DNA from: Pantoea sp. Ap-967
GTDB taxonomy: Bacteria > Pseudomonadota > Gammaproteobacteria > Pseudomonadales > Pseudomonadaceae
NCBI RefSeq assembly: GCF_011752565.1
Contig: NZ_VWXK01000008.1
Span: 167,307-231,306 of the forward strand
Reading direction: 5' to 3'
Length of the DNA: 64,000 bases
The notes beneath the pieces are model-generated. The model saw only the letters and a program-made list of their open reading frames with translations. It did no database searches and had not been told where the DNA came from. Below, one piece after another: positions 26,046 to 36,226 of this stretch. The position numbers and the translations under genes were made by a program. Position 1 is the first letter of the stretch. Every line of letters starts with the position of its first letter.

Positions 26046-27485
26046 ATGTCAATACCACGCTTGAAATCCTACCTAACGCTGTTCGCCGCCGTGCTGATGC
26101 TCGGCCAGGTGCTGACTGCCCAGGCCGATGAAGCCCTGCCGGACTTCACCACCCTGGTCGAGCAGGCCTCGCCGGCGGTGGTCAACATCAGTACCAAGCA
26201 GAAACTGCCAGACCGCCGCGTGGCGGCCGGGCAGATGCCGGACCTGGAAGGCCTGCCGCCGATGTTCCGCGAGTTCTTCGAGCGCAACATGCCGCAGCAG
26301 CCCCGTTCGCCACGCGGTGATCGCCAGCGCGAAGCCATGTCGCTGGGTTCGGGCTTCATCATCTCCAGCGATGGCTACGTGCTGACCAACAACCACGTGG
26401 TGCAGGACGCCGACGAGATCATCGTTCGCCTGTCGGACCGCAGCGAGCTGCAAGCCAAGCTGATCGGCACCGACCCACGCACCGACGTGGCCCTGCTCAA
26501 GGTCGATGGCAAGAACCTGCCGACGGTCAAGCTGGGTGACTCGGAAAAACTCAAGGTGGGCGAGTGGGTGCTGGCCATCGGTTCGCCGTTCGGCTTCGAC
26601 CACTCGGTGACCAAGGGTATCGTCAGCGCCAAGGGCCGTACCTTGCCCAACGACACCTATGTGCCGTTCATCCAGACCGACGTGGCCATCAACCCGGGTA
26701 ACTCCGGCGGCCCGCTGTTCAACATGAAAGGCGAGGTGGTGGGTATCAACTCGCAGATCTTCACCCGTTCCGGCGGCTTCATGGGCCTGTCCTTCGCCAT
26801 CCCGATCGACGTGGCCATCGACGTCTCCAACCAGCTGAAGAAAGACGGCAAGGTCAGCCGCGGCTGGCTGGGCGTGGTGATTCAAGAGGTCAACAAGGAC
26901 CTGGCCGAGTCGTTCGGCCTGGACAAGCCGGCCGGTGCCCTGGTAGCCCAGGTGCTGGAAAACGGCCCGGCAGCCAAGGGTGGCTTGCAGGTGGGTGACG
27001 TGATCCTGAGCATGAACGGCCAGCCGATCGTCATGTCCGCCGACCTGCCGCACCTGGTGGGCAGCCTGAAAGATGGCGAGAAGGCCAAGCTGGAAATCAT
27101 CCGCAACGGCAAGCGCCAGAACCTCGACGTCGCCGTGGGCGCGATGCCTGACGACGATGCCGACATCGGCACCGGCACCGGCGCCGACGGCAAGGCCGAG
27201 CGCAGCAGCAACCGCCTGGGCGTGTCCGTGTCGGACCTGACCGATGAGCAGAAGAAATCCCTGGAGCTCAAGGGCGGCGTGGTCATCAAGGAAGTGCAGG
27301 ATGGCCCGGCAGCGGTGATCGGCCTGCGCCCGGGCGATGTCATCAGCCACCTGAACAACCAGGCCATCGCCTCGGCCAAGCAGTTCACTGAAATCGCCAA
27401 GGACTTGCCGAAGAACCGTTCGGTGTCGATGCGCGTGCTGCGCCAGGGGCGCGCCAGCTTCATCACCTTCAAACTCGCCGAATAA
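26046..27485 (+). CDS. mucD: Periplasmic serine protease/chaperone MucD (DegP-like)
   Basis: A 479-residue HtrA/DegP family protein. A signal peptide ends near AQADEA (residue 27). The protease domain has the triad His117 (LTNNHVVQ), Asp147 (RTDVALL) and Ser220 (NPGNSGGPLF). Two PDZ domains follow (about 260-350 and 390-475). It clears misfolded envelope proteins and dampens AlgU activity. The start at 26046 is chosen for the GGGAG site and signal peptide; the longer frame from 25932 is not supported. A strong terminator follows. Confidence 0.95.
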   Translation: MSIPRLKSYLTLFAAVLMLGQVLTAQADEALPDFTTLVEQASPAVVNISTKQKLPDRRVAAGQMPDLEGLPPMFREFFERNMPQQPRSPRGDRQREAMSLGSGFIISSDGYVLTNNHVVQDADEIIVRLSDRSELQAKLIGTDPRTDVALLKVDGKNLPTVKLGDSEKLKVGEWVLAIGSPFGFDHSVTKGIVSAKGRTLPNDTYVPFIQTDVAINPGNSGGPLFNMKGEVVGINSQIFTRSGGFMGLSFAIPIDVAIDVSNQLKKDGKVSRGWLGVVIQEVNKDLAESFGLDKPAGALVAQVLENGPAAKGGLQVGDVILSMNGQPIVMSADLPHLVGSLKDGEKAKLEIIRNGKRQNLDVAVGAMPDDDADIGTGTGADGKAERSSNRLGVSVSDLTDEQKKSLELKGGVVIKEVQDGPAAVIGLRPGDVISHLNNQAIASAKQFTEIAKDLPKNRSVSMRVLRQGRASFITFKLAE

Positions 27486-27500
27486 GCGGTTTGCCAGGTG

Positions 27501-27527
27501 AAAAGGGCAGCTTCGGCTGCCCTTTTT
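27501..27527 (+). terminator. Intrinsic terminator after mucD
   Basis: Stem AAAAGGGCAGC / GCTGCCCTTTTT with a TTCG tetraloop, ending in a T run, 15 bases past the mucD stop. It closes the algU-mucABD operon before lepA. Confidence 0.93.
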
Positions 27528-27665
27528 CATGAAAGTTCACAATTGCGCGCGCCATTGATGTGTACAGTTCGGCAGAGGAATCTCCCATAACCCAACTGCT
27601 TAAGGTACAATTCCCGGCTATTTTTCGGCGGGCGTCCGGCTCGCAGCCTTTTCGAGTGTTGACCC

Positions 27666-29465
27666 GTGAGTGATTTGAGTCATATCCGCAATTTCTCCAT
27701 CATCGCCCACATCGACCATGGCAAGTCGACCCTGGCCGACCGTTTCATCCAGATGTGCGGTGGCCTGTCGGCTCGCGAAATGGAGGCCCAGGTACTGGAC
27801 TCCATGGACCTGGAGCGCGAGCGCGGTATCACCATCAAGGCCCACAGCGTCACGCTCAACTACAAGGCGCAGGACGGCAAGGTCTACCAGCTGAACTTCA
27901 TCGACACCCCCGGCCACGTCGACTTCACCTATGAAGTTTCGCGTTCGCTGGCGGCCTGCGAAGGCGCGCTGCTGGTGGTGGACGCAGGCCAAGGCGTCGA
28001 AGCCCAGTCGGTTGCCAACTGCTACACCGCCATCGAGCAGGGCCTGGAAGTCATGCCCGTGCTGAACAAGATGGACCTGCCCCAGGCCGACCCGGACCGC
28101 GTCAAGGACGAGATCGAGAAGATCATCGGCATCGACGCCACCGACGCCGTGGCCTGCAGTGCCAAGAGCGGCATGGGCGTTGACGAGGTGCTCGAACGCC
28201 TGGTGCAGAGCATTCCGGCCCCGGAAGGCGATATCGACGCGCCGTTGCAGGCGCTGATCATCGACTCCTGGTTCGACAACTACCTGGGCGTGGTCTCGTT
28301 GGTGCGCGTGCGCCATGGCCGCGTCAAGAAAGGCGACAAGATCCTGGTCAAGTCCACCGGCAAGGTGCACCTGGTCGACAGCGTCGGCGTGTTCACGCCC
28401 AAGCACACCCAAACCGCTGACCTCAAGGCCGGCGAAGTGGGCTTCATCATTGCCAGCATCAAGGACATTCACGGTGCCCCGGTGGGTGACACCCTGACCC
28501 TGTCCACCACCCCCGAGGTGGCGGTGCTGCCTGGCTTCAAGAAAATCCAGCCGCAGGTTTACGCCGGCCTGTTCCCGGTCAGCTCCGACGACTTCGAAGA
28601 CTTCCGCGATGCCCTGCAGAAGCTGACCCTGAACGACTCGTCGCTGCAATACATGCCGGAAAGCTCCGACGCCCTGGGCTTCGGCTTCCGTTGCGGCTTC
28701 CTCGGCATGCTGCACATGGAAATCATCCAGGAGCGCCTGGAGCGCGAATACGACCTGGACCTGATCACCACCGCGCCAAGCGTGATCTACGAGCTGGAAC
28801 TGAAAACCGGCGAAACCATTGTCGTCGACAACCCGTCCAAGCTCCCGGATGTCTCGGCCGTGGCCGATTTCCGCGAGCCGATCGTGACCGCCACCATCCT
28901 GGTGCCGCAGGAGCACCTGGGCAACGTCATTACCCTGTGCATCGAAAAACGTGGCGTGCAGCGCGACATGCAGTTCCTTGGCAGCCAGGTGCAGGTGCGC
29001 TATGACATGCCAATGAACGAAGTGGTGCTGGACTTCTTCGACCGCCTGAAGTCCACCAGCCGCGGCTACGCTTCGCTGGACTATCATTTCGATCGCTACC
29101 AGTCGGCCAACCTGGTCAAGCTGGACGTGCTGATCAACGGCGACAAGGTCGATGCCCTGGCATTGATCGTGCATCGTGACAACGCGGCCTACAAAGGCCG
29201 TGCATTGACCGAGAAGATGAAGGAGCTGATCCCTCGGCAGATGTTCGACGTAGCGATCCAGGCAGCCATCGGCGGCCAGATCATTGCCCGGACAACCGTC
29301 AAGGCACTCAGAAAGAACGTACTGGCCAAGTGCTACGGTGGTGACGTCAGCCGTAAGAAGAAACTGCTGGAGAAGCAGAAGGCCGGTAAGAAACGCATGA
29401 AACAGGTGGGCAACGTGGAAATTCCACAGGAAGCCTTCCTCGCCGTGCTCAGGTTGGATAGCTAG
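27666..29465 (+). CDS. lepA: Elongation factor 4 (LepA), ribosomal back-translocase GTPase
   Basis: A 599-residue translational GTPase starting with GTG at 27666. G motifs are intact: [12 protein letters not shown] (P loop), [11 protein letters not shown] (switch I), DTPGHVDF (G3) and NKMDLP (G4). The LepA-specific C-terminal domain ends the protein ([18 protein letters not shown]). LepA acts on stalled ribosomes or initiation complexes under ionic stress. The stop is 5 bases from the lepB start, a conserved lepA-lepB operon. Confidence 0.97.
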   Translation: MSDLSHIRNFSIIAHIDHGKSTLADRFIQMCGGLSAREMEAQVLDSMDLERERGITIKAHSVTLNYKAQDGKVYQLNFIDTPGHVDFTYEVSRSLAACEGALLVVDAGQGVEAQSVANCYTAIEQGLEVMPVLNKMDLPQADPDRVKDEIEKIIGIDATDAVACSAKSGMGVDEVLERLVQSIPAPEGDIDAPLQALIIDSWFDNYLGVVSLVRVRHGRVKKGDKILVKSTGKVHLVDSVGVFTPKHTQTADLKAGEVGFIIASIKDIHGAPVGDTLTLSTTPEVAVLPGFKKIQPQVYAGLFPVSSDDFEDFRDALQKLTLNDSSLQYMPESSDALGFGFRCGFLGMLHMEIIQERLEREYDLDLITTAPSVIYELELKTGETIVVDNPSKLPDVSAVADFREPIVTATILVPQEHLGNVITLCIEKRGVQRDMQFLGSQVQVRYDMPMNEVVLDFFDRLKSTSRGYASLDYHFDRYQSANLVKLDVLINGDKVDALALIVHRDNAAYKGRALTEKMKELIPRQMFDVAIQAAIGGQIIARTTVKALRKNVLAKCYGGDVSRKKKLLEKQKAGKKRMKQVGNVEIPQEAFLAVLRLDS

Positions 29466-29470
29466 GTCCT

Positions 29471-30325
29471 ATGTCGCTAAATTTCCCGCTGTTGCTAGTC
29501 ATCGCCGTCTTCGTTTGCGGTCTGCTGGGCTTGATCGACCTGCTGTTCCTGGCCCCGCGCCGGCGGGCAGCGGTCGCCACCTACCAGGACAGCGTCACCC
29601 AGCCAGAAATGGCGGTGGTCGAGCGCTTGAGCAAGGAACCGCTGCTGGTGGAGTACGGCAAGTCGTTCTTCCCGGTGCTGTTCATCGTGCTGGTGCTGCG
29701 CTCGTTCCTGGTGGAGCCGTTCCAGATTCCTTCCGGGTCGATGAAACCGACCCTGGAAGTGGGCGATTTCATTCTGGTGAACAAGTTCTCCTATGGCATC
29801 CGCCTGCCGGTGATCGACAAGAAGGTCATCGAGGTCGGTGACCCGCAACGCGGCGATGTGATGGTGTTCCGCTACCCAAGCGACCCGAACGTCAACTACA
29901 TCAAGCGCGTGGTTGGCCTGCCGGGCGACACCATCAGCTACACCAGCGACAAGCGGTTGTTCGTCAACGGCCAGCCGATTGCCGAGCAATTGGTCGGTGC
30001 CGAGCCGGGGACCCTGGGCAGCGCCGAGCTGTACAAGGAAAAACTCGGCGAAGCCGAGCACCTGATCCGCAAGGAAATGACCCGTTATCGCATGCCGCCG
30101 GATCAGCAATGGACCGTGCCGGCCGGCCATTACTTCATGATGGGCGACAACCGCGACAACTCCAACGACAGCCGCTACTGGGACGACCCGAAGATTCCGA
30201 AGGAACTTCACGGCATGGTTCCGGACCGCAACATCGTCGGCAAGGCTTTCGCGGTATGGATGAGCTGGCCAGAGCCCAAGCTCAGCCACTTGCCCAACCT
30301 GTCGCGGGTCGGCCTGATCCATTGA
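29471..30325 (+). CDS. lepB: Signal peptidase I
   Basis: A 284-residue inner-membrane serine protease that removes signal peptides from exported proteins. Two N-terminal membrane helices (about 5-28 and 65-80) precede the catalytic Ser90 (IPSGSMKPTL) and general base Lys145 (YIKRVVGLPGD). The box E motif GDNRDNSNDSRYW is intact. It lies directly after lepA and before the rnc leader hairpin. Confidence 0.97.
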   Translation: MSLNFPLLLVIAVFVCGLLGLIDLLFLAPRRRAAVATYQDSVTQPEMAVVERLSKEPLLVEYGKSFFPVLFIVLVLRSFLVEPFQIPSGSMKPTLEVGDFILVNKFSYGIRLPVIDKKVIEVGDPQRGDVMVFRYPSDPNVNYIKRVVGLPGDTISYTSDKRLFVNGQPIAEQLVGAEPGTLGSAELYKEKLGEAEHLIRKEMTRYRMPPDQQWTVPAGHYFMMGDNRDNSNDSRYWDDPKIPKELHGMVPDRNIVGKAFAVWMSWPEPKLSHLPNLSRVGLIH

Positions 30326-30330
30326 TACCC

Positions 30331-30366
30331 TTCGGCGCTGTCCTGCAGACAGCGCCGAATGCTTTT
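30331..30366 (+). terminator. Stem-loop between lepB and rnc (terminator or RNase III target)
   Basis: A perfect 12-bp stem TTCGGCGCTGTC / GACAGCGCCGAA with a CTGCA loop, followed by TGCTTTT. It can be a weak terminator for lepAB. It could equally be a double-stranded processing site, since RNase III controls its own message by cutting upstream of rnc in E. coli. Confidence 0.6.
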
Positions 30367-30487
30367 CTGACATAGGCTTGTGTTCTCAGGGAACGAGAGA
30401 TTCGCCGCTCGCTGCGTCGGACCACAGGCAAACAGTCTTTCAGGATGTTGATTTGAACAACGCGTTGAACAACCAGCGGGTGGCTGC

Positions 30488-31177
30488 ATGAGTGCTTCCC
30501 TTGCCCGTCTCGAGCGCAAGCTCGGCTACACCTTCAAGAACCAGGAGCAGATGCTGCTGGCCCTGACCCACCGCAGCTACGCCGGGCGCAACAACGAGCG
30601 CCTGGAGTTCCTGGGTGACGCCATCCTCAACTTCGTCGCCGGCGAAGCGCTGTTCGAGCGCTTCCCGCAGGCCCGCGAAGGCCAGCTGTCGCGCCTGCGT
30701 GCCCGCCTGGTCAAGGGTGAAACCCTGGCCCGCCTGGCCCGCGGCTTCGACCTGGGCGACTACCTGCGCCTGGGCTCGGGCGAGCTCAAGAGCGGCGGTT
30801 TCCGCCGTGAGTCGATCCTCGCCGACGCCCTCGAAGCGCTGATCGGTGCGATCTACCTGGACGCGGACATGCAGACCGCGCGCGAGCGCATCCTCGCCTG
30901 GCTGACCGACGAATTCGAAGGGCTGACCCTGGTCGACACCAACAAGGACCCGAAAACCCGCCTGCAGGAATTCCTGCAATCGCGCAGCTGCGAGCTGCCG
31001 CGTTACGAGGTGGTCGACATTCAGGGCGAACCGCACTGCCGTACCTTCTTCGTCGAATGCGAAGTGGTGCTGCTGAACAACAAGAGCCGTGGCCAGGGCG
31101 TGAGCCGGCGTATCGCCGAACAGGTCGCCGCCGCCGCCGCATTGATCGCCCTGGGCGTGGAGAATGGCAATGACTGA
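30488..31177 (+). CDS. rnc: Ribonuclease III
   Basis: A 229-residue double-strand-specific endoribonuclease that processes rRNA precursors and many mRNAs. The signature [15 protein letters not shown] provides metal-binding acidic residues, with a second acidic set in [20 protein letters not shown]-terminal dsRNA-binding domain (about 155-225) begins [11 protein letters not shown]. Its stop overlaps the era start, a conserved coupling. The 162-base leader carries a 12-bp hairpin. Confidence 0.97.
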   Translation: MSASLARLERKLGYTFKNQEQMLLALTHRSYAGRNNERLEFLGDAILNFVAGEALFERFPQAREGQLSRLRARLVKGETLARLARGFDLGDYLRLGSGELKSGGFRRESILADALEALIGAIYLDADMQTARERILAWLTDEFEGLTLVDTNKDPKTRLQEFLQSRSCELPRYEVVDIQGEPHCRTFFVECEVVLLNNKSRGQGVSRRIAEQVAAAAALIALGVENGND

Positions 31178-32072
31178 GAACACCCCAACCCGCTGTGGCT
31201 ATGTGGCTATCGTCGGCCGCCCGAACGTGGGCAAGTCGACCCTGCTCAACCACATCCTCGGCCAGAAGCTGGCGATTACCTCGCGCAAGCCGCAAACCAC
31301 CCGCCACAACATGCTCGGCATCAAGACCGAGGGTGACGTGCAGGCGATCTACGTCGATACCCCGGGCATGCACAAGGCCAACGACAAGGCCCTGAACCGT
31401 TACATGAACCGTAACGCCTCGGCGGCCCTGAAGGACGTCGATGTGGTGATCTTCGTGGTCGACCGTACCAAGTGGACCGACGAAGACCAGTTGGTGCTTG
31501 AGCGCGTGCAGTACGTGACCGGCCCGCTGATCATCGCGGTCAACAAGACCGACCGCATGGAAGAGAAGGCCGAATTGATCCCGCACCTGCAGTGGCTGCA
31601 GGAGCAACTGCCGAACGCCGAGGTGATGCCGATTTCCGCGCAGCAGGGGCACAACCTCGAAGCGCTGGAAGCGCAGATTGCCAAGCACCTGCCGGAAAAC
31701 GACCACTTCTTCCCGGAAGACCAGATCACCGACCGCAGCAGCCGCTTCCTCGCCGCTGAACTGGTGCGCGAGAAGATCATGCGCCAGCTGGGCGCGGAGC
31801 TGCCGTACCAGATCACCGTGGAGATCGAAGAGTTCAAGCAGCAGGGCCATGTGCTGCACATCCACGCGCTGATTCTGGTGGAGCGTGACGGCCAGAAAAA
31901 AATCATCATTGGCGACAAGGGTGAGCGTATCAAGCGCATTGGCTCCGAGGCGCGCAAGGACATGGAAGTGCTGTTTGACTCCAAGGTCATGCTCAACCTG
32001 TGGGTCAAGGTCAAGGGCGGCTGGTCCGACGACGAACGCGCCCTGCGTTCGCTGGGCTACGGCGACCTGTAA
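31170..32072 (+). CDS. era: GTPase Era, 30S assembly factor
   Basis: A 300-residue GTPase that binds the 3' end of 16S rRNA. G1 is [13 protein letters not shown]3 DTPGMHK, G4 NKTD. The C-terminal KH domain (about 205-295) includes [14 protein letters not shown]. The start is placed at 31170 because GGAG then has proper spacing and the start overlaps the rnc stop by 8 bases; the ATG at 31164 would be one base from the ribosome site. A REP pair separates it from recO. Confidence 0.97.
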   Translation: MTENTPTRCGYVAIVGRPNVGKSTLLNHILGQKLAITSRKPQTTRHNMLGIKTEGDVQAIYVDTPGMHKANDKALNRYMNRNASAALKDVDVVIFVVDRTKWTDEDQLVLERVQYVTGPLIIAVNKTDRMEEKAELIPHLQWLQEQLPNAEVMPISAQQGHNLEALEAQIAKHLPENDHFFPEDQITDRSSRFLAAELVREKIMRQLGAELPYQITVEIEEFKQQGHVLHIHALILVERDGQKKIIIGDKGERIKRIGSEARKDMEVLFDSKVMLNLWVKVKGGWSDDERALRSLGYGDL

Positions 32073-32094
32073 CGATCCCGGGCAAGCCGTTTAA

Positions 32095-32170
32095 CCTGTG
32101 GGAGCGGGCTTGCCCGCGAATACGATGGTGAATTCACCGCCGCATTCGCGGGCAAGCCCGCTCCCACAGG
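32095..32170. repeat. REP pair between era and recO
   Basis: CCTGTGGGAGCGGGCTTGCC and its complement in inverted orientation, with an imperfect hairpin spacer. It interrupts the otherwise tight rnc-era-recO-pdxJ run. Confidence 0.93.
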
Positions 32171-32195
32171 TACATCTGGCCTTCAGAGACAGCGC

Positions 32196-32879
32196 ATGGA
32201 TCAACCCACCCCCCAACCCGCCTACGTCCTGCACAGCCGCGCCTACAAGGAAACCAGCGCCCTAGTGGACTTCTTCACGCCCCAAGGCCGCTTGCGTGCA
32301 GTACTGCGCCGTGCGCGGGGCAAGGGCGGCAGCCTGGTGCGGCCGTTCGTGCCATTGGAAGTGGAATTGTTCGGCAAGGGCGAGCTGAAGAATGTCCGGC
32401 GCCTGGACACCGTGGGCATCGCCGCCTGGTTGCATGGCGATGCGCTGTTCAGCGGCTTGTACCTCAATGAACTGCTGATGCGCCTGCTGCCCGCCGAAGC
32501 GCCGCAACCTGAACTGTTCGAGCACTATGCCCTGACCTTGCAGGCACTGGCCGCCGGCAGGCCGCTGGAGCCTTTGCTGCGCTCGTTCGAGTGGCGGCTG
32601 CTGGAAGACCTGGGCTACACCTTTTCGCTCAGCCACGATGTCAACGATGAACCGGTCGAAGCCGATGGCCTTTACCGCCTGCGGGTCGATGCCGGCCTGG
32701 AACGGGTCTACCTGGTGCAGCCGGGGCTGTTCAACGGCGCCCAGCTGCTGGCCCTGGCCCAGGCCGACTGGGAGGCGCCCGGCGCGCTGCTGGCGGCCAA
32801 GCGCCTGATGCGCCAGGCACTGGCGGTGCACCTGGGGGCAAAACCGCTGGTCAGCCGGGAACTGTTTCGCAAGCGCTGA
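32196..32879 (+). CDS. recO: DNA repair protein RecO
   Basis: A 227-residue recombination mediator that loads RecA onto SSB-coated single-stranded DNA with RecR. The N-terminal OB-fold shows [20 protein letters not shown] and the basic loop [15 protein letters not shown]; the helical C-terminal domain follows ([15 protein letters not shown]). No zinc-finger cysteines are present, as is usual in Pseudomonas. It sits between era and pdxJ, in the standard order. Confidence 0.95.
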   Translation: MDQPTPQPAYVLHSRAYKETSALVDFFTPQGRLRAVLRRARGKGGSLVRPFVPLEVELFGKGELKNVRRLDTVGIAAWLHGDALFSGLYLNELLMRLLPAEAPQPELFEHYALTLQALAAGRPLEPLLRSFEWRLLEDLGYTFSLSHDVNDEPVEADGLYRLRVDAGLERVYLVQPGLFNGAQLLALAQADWEAPGALLAAKRLMRQALAVHLGAKPLVSRELFRKR

Positions 32880-32921
32880 GCACGACGTATGCTGTGGGGC
32901 TCAATCACAGGAGAGCCTTTC

Positions 32922-33662
32922 GTGACTCACAGCAACCGCATGCTTCTTGGCGTCAACATCGACCACGTGGCGACCCTGCGCCAGGCCCGGGGCACCCGCT
33001 ATCCGGACCCGGTCAAGGCCGCACTGGACGCCGAGGAAGCGGGTGCCGACGGCATTACCGTGCACCTGCGCGAAGACCGCCGGCACATCCAGGAGCGCGA
33101 CGTGGTGCTGCTCAAGGACGTGCTGCAGACGCGCATGAACTTCGAAATGGGCGTTACCGAAGAGATGATGGCCTTTGCCGAGAAGATCCGCCCGGCGCAC
33201 ATCTGCCTGGTGCCCGAAACCCGTCAGGAGCTGACCACCGAAGGTGGCCTGGACGTGGCGGGGCAGGAAGCACGCATCAAGGCCGCCGTTGAGCGCCTGG
33301 CGCGCACCGGCGCGGAGGTTTCGCTGTTCATCGATGCCGACGAGCGGCAGATCGAGGCCTCGCGCCGGGTAGGCGCGCCAGCCGTGGAGCTGCACACCGG
33401 GCGCTACGCCGATGCGCAAACCCCGAGCGAAGTGGCCGACGAGCTGCAGCGTATCGTCGATGGCGTGGCCTTTGGCGTGGGCCAGGGGCTGATCGTCAAT
33501 GCCGGGCATGGCCTGCATTACCACAATGTCGAGGCGGTGGCGGCGATCAAGGGGATCAATGAACTGAATATCGGCCATGCGCTGGTGGCCCATGCCCTGT
33601 TCGTTGGCTTCAAGGCGGCGGTGGCTGAGATGAAGGCGTTGATCGTCGCGGCTTCGCGCTGA
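32922..33662 (+). CDS. pdxJ: Pyridoxine 5'-phosphate synthase
   Basis: A 246-residue TIM-barrel enzyme that condenses 1-deoxyxylulose 5-phosphate with 3-amino-2-oxopropyl phosphate to give pyridoxine 5'-phosphate. Conserved blocks are [40 protein letters not shown] and [11 protein letters not shown]. The start is the GTG at 32922, placed 8 bases after AGGAG; the upstream ATG at 32889 lacks a ribosome site. It ends the lepA-to-pdxJ block. Confidence 0.96.
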   Translation: MTHSNRMLLGVNIDHVATLRQARGTRYPDPVKAALDAEEAGADGITVHLREDRRHIQERDVVLLKDVLQTRMNFEMGVTEEMMAFAEKIRPAHICLVPETRQELTTEGGLDVAGQEARIKAAVERLARTGAEVSLFIDADERQIEASRRVGAPAVELHTGRYADAQTPSEVADELQRIVDGVAFGVGQGLIVNAGHGLHYHNVEAVAAIKGINELNIGHALVAHALFVGFKAAVAEMKALIVAASR

Positions 33663-33674
33663 TCCGTTGGTTGT

Positions 33675-33730
33675 CAGTGCCGGCCTCTTCGCGGGGCAAG
33701 CCCGCTCCTACAGCGAACAGGCCGGCACTG
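33675..33730. repeat. Single REP with 12-bp outer stem
   Basis: CAGTGCCGGCCT and AGGCCGGCACTG flank one REP core (CTTCGCGGGGCAAGCCCGCTCC). It lies between the convergent pdxJ and sensor-kinase genes and is likely to end transcription on both sides. Confidence 0.88.
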
Positions 33731-33739
33731 GCAACCCAT

Positions 33740-35122
33740 TCACTCTGATCGAAACACCAGGGTAAACCGCGTTGGCCCAGCAGGGCTGCTGCAGACCTCG
33801 ACCCGCCCCCCATGCAACTGCATGATCGACTTGACGATCGCCAGCCCCAACCCCGTCCCGCCTTCGAGCCGCGAACGCCCGGCACCCACCCGGTAGAAGC
33901 GTTCGAACAACTGCGGCCAGTGTTCCTCGGCAATCCCCGGCCCCTGATTCTCCACCCACACCCGCACTTCGGCGCCCTGGCGTTCGATGCCCAGTTGCAC
34001 GGCTTGCCCCTCGGCGCCATGGCGGATGGCATTGTTCAGCAGGTTGGACAGTGCCCGTTGGAACATCAACCGGTCCACCAACGCCGTTGCCCACCCCTGC
34101 AATTGCAGCTCGATGCCCTTGGGTTCGGCCGTGTAGGCGAACAACTCACTGACCTGCGCCGCTTCATCGGCCAGCGCCAGCGGCTTGAGCAGCACCTGGG
34201 CCTGGGGTTGGCTGACCTGGGCGAGAAACAGCATGTCGTTGATGATGCGGTTGAGGCGGGTCAGTTCCTCGATGCTGTCCTCCAGCACTTCGCGGTAGTT
34301 CTCGCTCTGCCGCTCGCGGGCCAGGGTGACCTGGGCCTTGCCCATCAGGTTGCTCAACGGCGTGCGCAGTTCGTGGGCCAGGTCGTCGGAGAACTGTGAC
34401 AGCTGGCGAACGCCCTGGTCGAGGCGTTCGAGCATGACGTTGATGCTACACGCCAGGTCCGCCAGTTCCTGGGGCAAGCCGGCCACGGGCAGGCGGTGCT
34501 GCAGGTCCTGGGCCGAAACCTGCCCGGCAATGCGGCGGAACCTGCGCAGCGGCTTGAGGCCGCGCTGCATCAGCCACCAGGCACCGGCGCCGATCAGCGC
34601 CAGCAGCAGCGGCAGCGCCAGCAGGGTGGAGTTGAGGTAGGCCTGGAGCAGGGCGTTGTCGTCTGCGCGGTCGAGCGACATCATCACCCGCACCGGGGTG
34701 TCGTCGCGCAGGCGCATCAGCTGGGTGGCGGTGAGGATCTGCCGGCCGCTGCCGTCGCGCCACGGGTGAAAGCCCAGGCGGGCGTCGGTGGGCAGCTCGC
34801 TGACCCGTGATTCAAGGGCCGGCCCCAGGCTGAGCAGGTGCGGGTGGCGGCCATCGAGGGCCAGCACGCTGAGGCTCAGGTTGTCGTGGCCCATCACCAG
34901 GTCGAGCAGCGGGTGGGCGCGGTTGCCCAGGTCTTCGTTGCGCAGGTCGACCCGCAGGTTGTGCGCTACCTGCAGCATCTTGCGCGCCAGGTCCTTGCGC
35001 GCGCGGCTGTCCAGCTCATGGTCGAGGGCGAACACGGCCAGGCAGGCCAGCAACAACACCAGCGCGGCGCCCATCAGGGTGACGCCCAGGCCCAGGCGCA
35101 GCGACAGGCTGGCGTTTTTCAC
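33740..35122 (-). CDS. Sensor histidine kinase, CopS/CzcS-type
   Basis: A 460-residue membrane kinase. TM1 is at about 12-33 and TM2 at about 165-186, with a ~130-residue periplasmic sensor domain. HAMP linker, H box with His250 ([14 protein letters not shown]), N box ([14 protein letters not shown]) and G boxes ([30 protein letters not shown]) are intact. The layout is that of the heavy-metal kinase family (CopS/CzcS/IrlS). The inducing signal is not evident. It overlaps the response-regulator gene by 4 bases. Confidence 0.88.
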   Translation of the reverse strand: MKNASLSLRLGLGVTLMGAALVLLLACLAVFALDHELDSRARKDLARKMLQVAHNLRVDLRNEDLGNRAHPLLDLVMGHDNLSLSVLALDGRHPHLLSLGPALESRVSELPTDARLGFHPWRDGSGRQILTATQLMRLRDDTPVRVMMSLDRADDNALLQAYLNSTLLALPLLLALIGAGAWWLMQRGLKPLRRFRRIAGQVSAQDLQHRLPVAGLPQELADLACSINVMLERLDQGVRQLSQFSDDLAHELRTPLSNLMGKAQVTLARERQSENYREVLEDSIEELTRLNRIINDMLFLAQVSQPQAQVLLKPLALADEAAQVSELFAYTAEPKGIELQLQGWATALVDRLMFQRALSNLLNNAIRHGAEGQAVQLGIERQGAEVRVWVENQGPGIAEEHWPQLFERFYRVGAGRSRLEGGTGLGLAIVKSIMQLHGGRVEVCSSPAGPTRFTLVFRSE

Positions 35123-35793
35123 ACGCGGGCCTCAAGCACGTAGCCGACGCCGCGCAGGGTGTGGATCAGCTTGTCGTCGAACGGGTCGTCGATTTTTGCC
35201 CGCAGGCGGCGGATCGATACCTCGACCACATTGGTGTCGCAATCGAAGTTCATGTCCCAGACCAGCGAGATGATCTGCGTGCGTGACAGCACCTCGCCGC
35301 TTTGGCGCATCAGCAGGTGCAGCAGGGCGAACTCCTTGGCGGTGAGGTCGATACGTTGCCCGGCGCGATAGGCGCGGTGGCGGCCGGGGTCCAGCTCCAG
35401 GTCGGCGACCCGCAGGGTGCTCGGTTGCAGTTGCTGGTCGTTGCGCCGTAACAGGGTGCGGATACGGGCCAGCAGCTCGGGAAACTCGAACGGCTTGAGC
35501 AGGTAGTCGTCGGCGCCTAGATCCAGCCCCTTGACCCGGTCGGCCAGGCGGCCGTGGGCGGTCAGCATCATGATGCGGGTGGCGGATTCGGCGCGCAGGC
35601 GCTGCAGGACCGTCCAGCCGTCGAGCTCTGGCAGGTTGACGTCGAGGATGACCAGGTCGTAGGGCTGCTGGCGCGCCAGGTGCAGGCCGTCGGTGCCGGT
35701 GTGGGCACAGTCGACCACGTAGCCGTTTTCGCGCAGGCCTTGGTGCAGGTAGTCGGCGGTTCGCAGTTCGTCCTCGATGATCAGCAGGCGCAT
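35119..35793 (-). CDS. Response regulator, CopR/CzcR-type (OmpR family)
   Basis: A 224-residue regulator whose receiver domain has EDE at the start, Asp51 ([13 protein letters not shown]) and the KPFEFPEL switch. The winged-helix domain ends with [22 protein letters not shown], the CopR/CzcR/SilR signature. The start is at 35793 (MRLLIIEDE); upstream codons are not conserved. It is divergent from the small exported protein at 35993, and a cop-box-like element lies between them, so autoregulation and control of that gene are likely. Confidence 0.88.
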   Translation of the reverse strand: MRLLIIEDELRTADYLHQGLRENGYVVDCAHTGTDGLHLARQQPYDLVILDVNLPELDGWTVLQRLRAESATRIMMLTAHGRLADRVKGLDLGADDYLLKPFEFPELLARIRTLLRRNDQQLQPSTLRVADLELDPGRHRAYRAGQRIDLTAKEFALLHLLMRQSGEVLSRTQIISLVWDMNFDCDTNVVEVSIRRLRAKIDDPFDDKLIHTLRGVGYVLEARV

Positions 35794-35902
35794 GGGGCGG
35801 GCTCGGTGTGTTGGAAAGGGCGGGATTCTCAAGCCTGAAGGGGGTTGAGGGTCAAGGGGCGGGATGTTACGGAATGAGAATGGCCCGGCAACACCCGATC
35901 AC

Positions 35903-35918
35903 ATTGCAAGACTGTAAT
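35903..35918 (+). promoter_or_regulatory. Cop-box-like operator
   Basis: ATTGCA-AGAC-TGTAAT is a near-perfect inverted repeat with a 4-base gap, matching the ATTACA-N4-TGTAAT site bound by CopR/PcoR-type regulators. It is 75 bases before the small exported protein gene. A 14-bp palindrome CTGCCCTAGGGCAG lies further downstream at 35941-35954. Confidence 0.62.
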
Positions 35919-35992
35919 GCGCGCCTCACCTTGGTGTTAGCTGCCCTAGGGCAGGCTTGCCCTGTCAGATCGACTAACACGAGGCAAGCACG

Positions 35993-36196
35993 ATGAACCT
36001 GAGCAAATACCTGCTGCTGGCGGCCATGGCCCTGGGCAGCGCCAGCGTCTACGCCGAAGGCGGCGCAGAACGTTCGAAGCAGTTCTGGGAGGCCTTCCGC
36101 CAGGACCAGGCACGCCTGTATGGCGACCCGCAGCAGGCCATCGCCGAGCGCGAGCGCAAGGCCCAGGAGAAAGCCCGCGAGGTGGCCAAGGATTGA
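35993..36196 (+). CDS. Small exported protein, likely target of the adjacent two-component system
   Basis: A 67-residue protein with a signal peptide (MNLSKYLLLAAMALGSASVYA, cut near residue 22), leaving a ~45-residue mature chain that is charged and helical (SKQFWEAFRQDQ and AIAERERKAQEKAREVAKD). I recognise no domain and no cysteine or His-rich metal site. GAGG precedes the ATG. It is divergent from the CopRS-like genes and preceded by the cop-box-like element, so it is probably induced by that system and acts in the periplasm. It is convergent with cmoB. Confidence 0.75.
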   Translation: MNLSKYLLLAAMALGSASVYAEGGAERSKQFWEAFRQDQARLYGDPQQAIAERERKAQEKAREVAKD

Positions 36197-36226
36197 CGCC
36201 GGGCGCCGCTGGCGCGACCCCAAACG

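Noticed and set aside
27618..29174. 518-codon open frame antisense to lepA
   Set aside because: It is a by-product of high GC third positions in lepA; the product is His/Val/Asp-rich with no domains.
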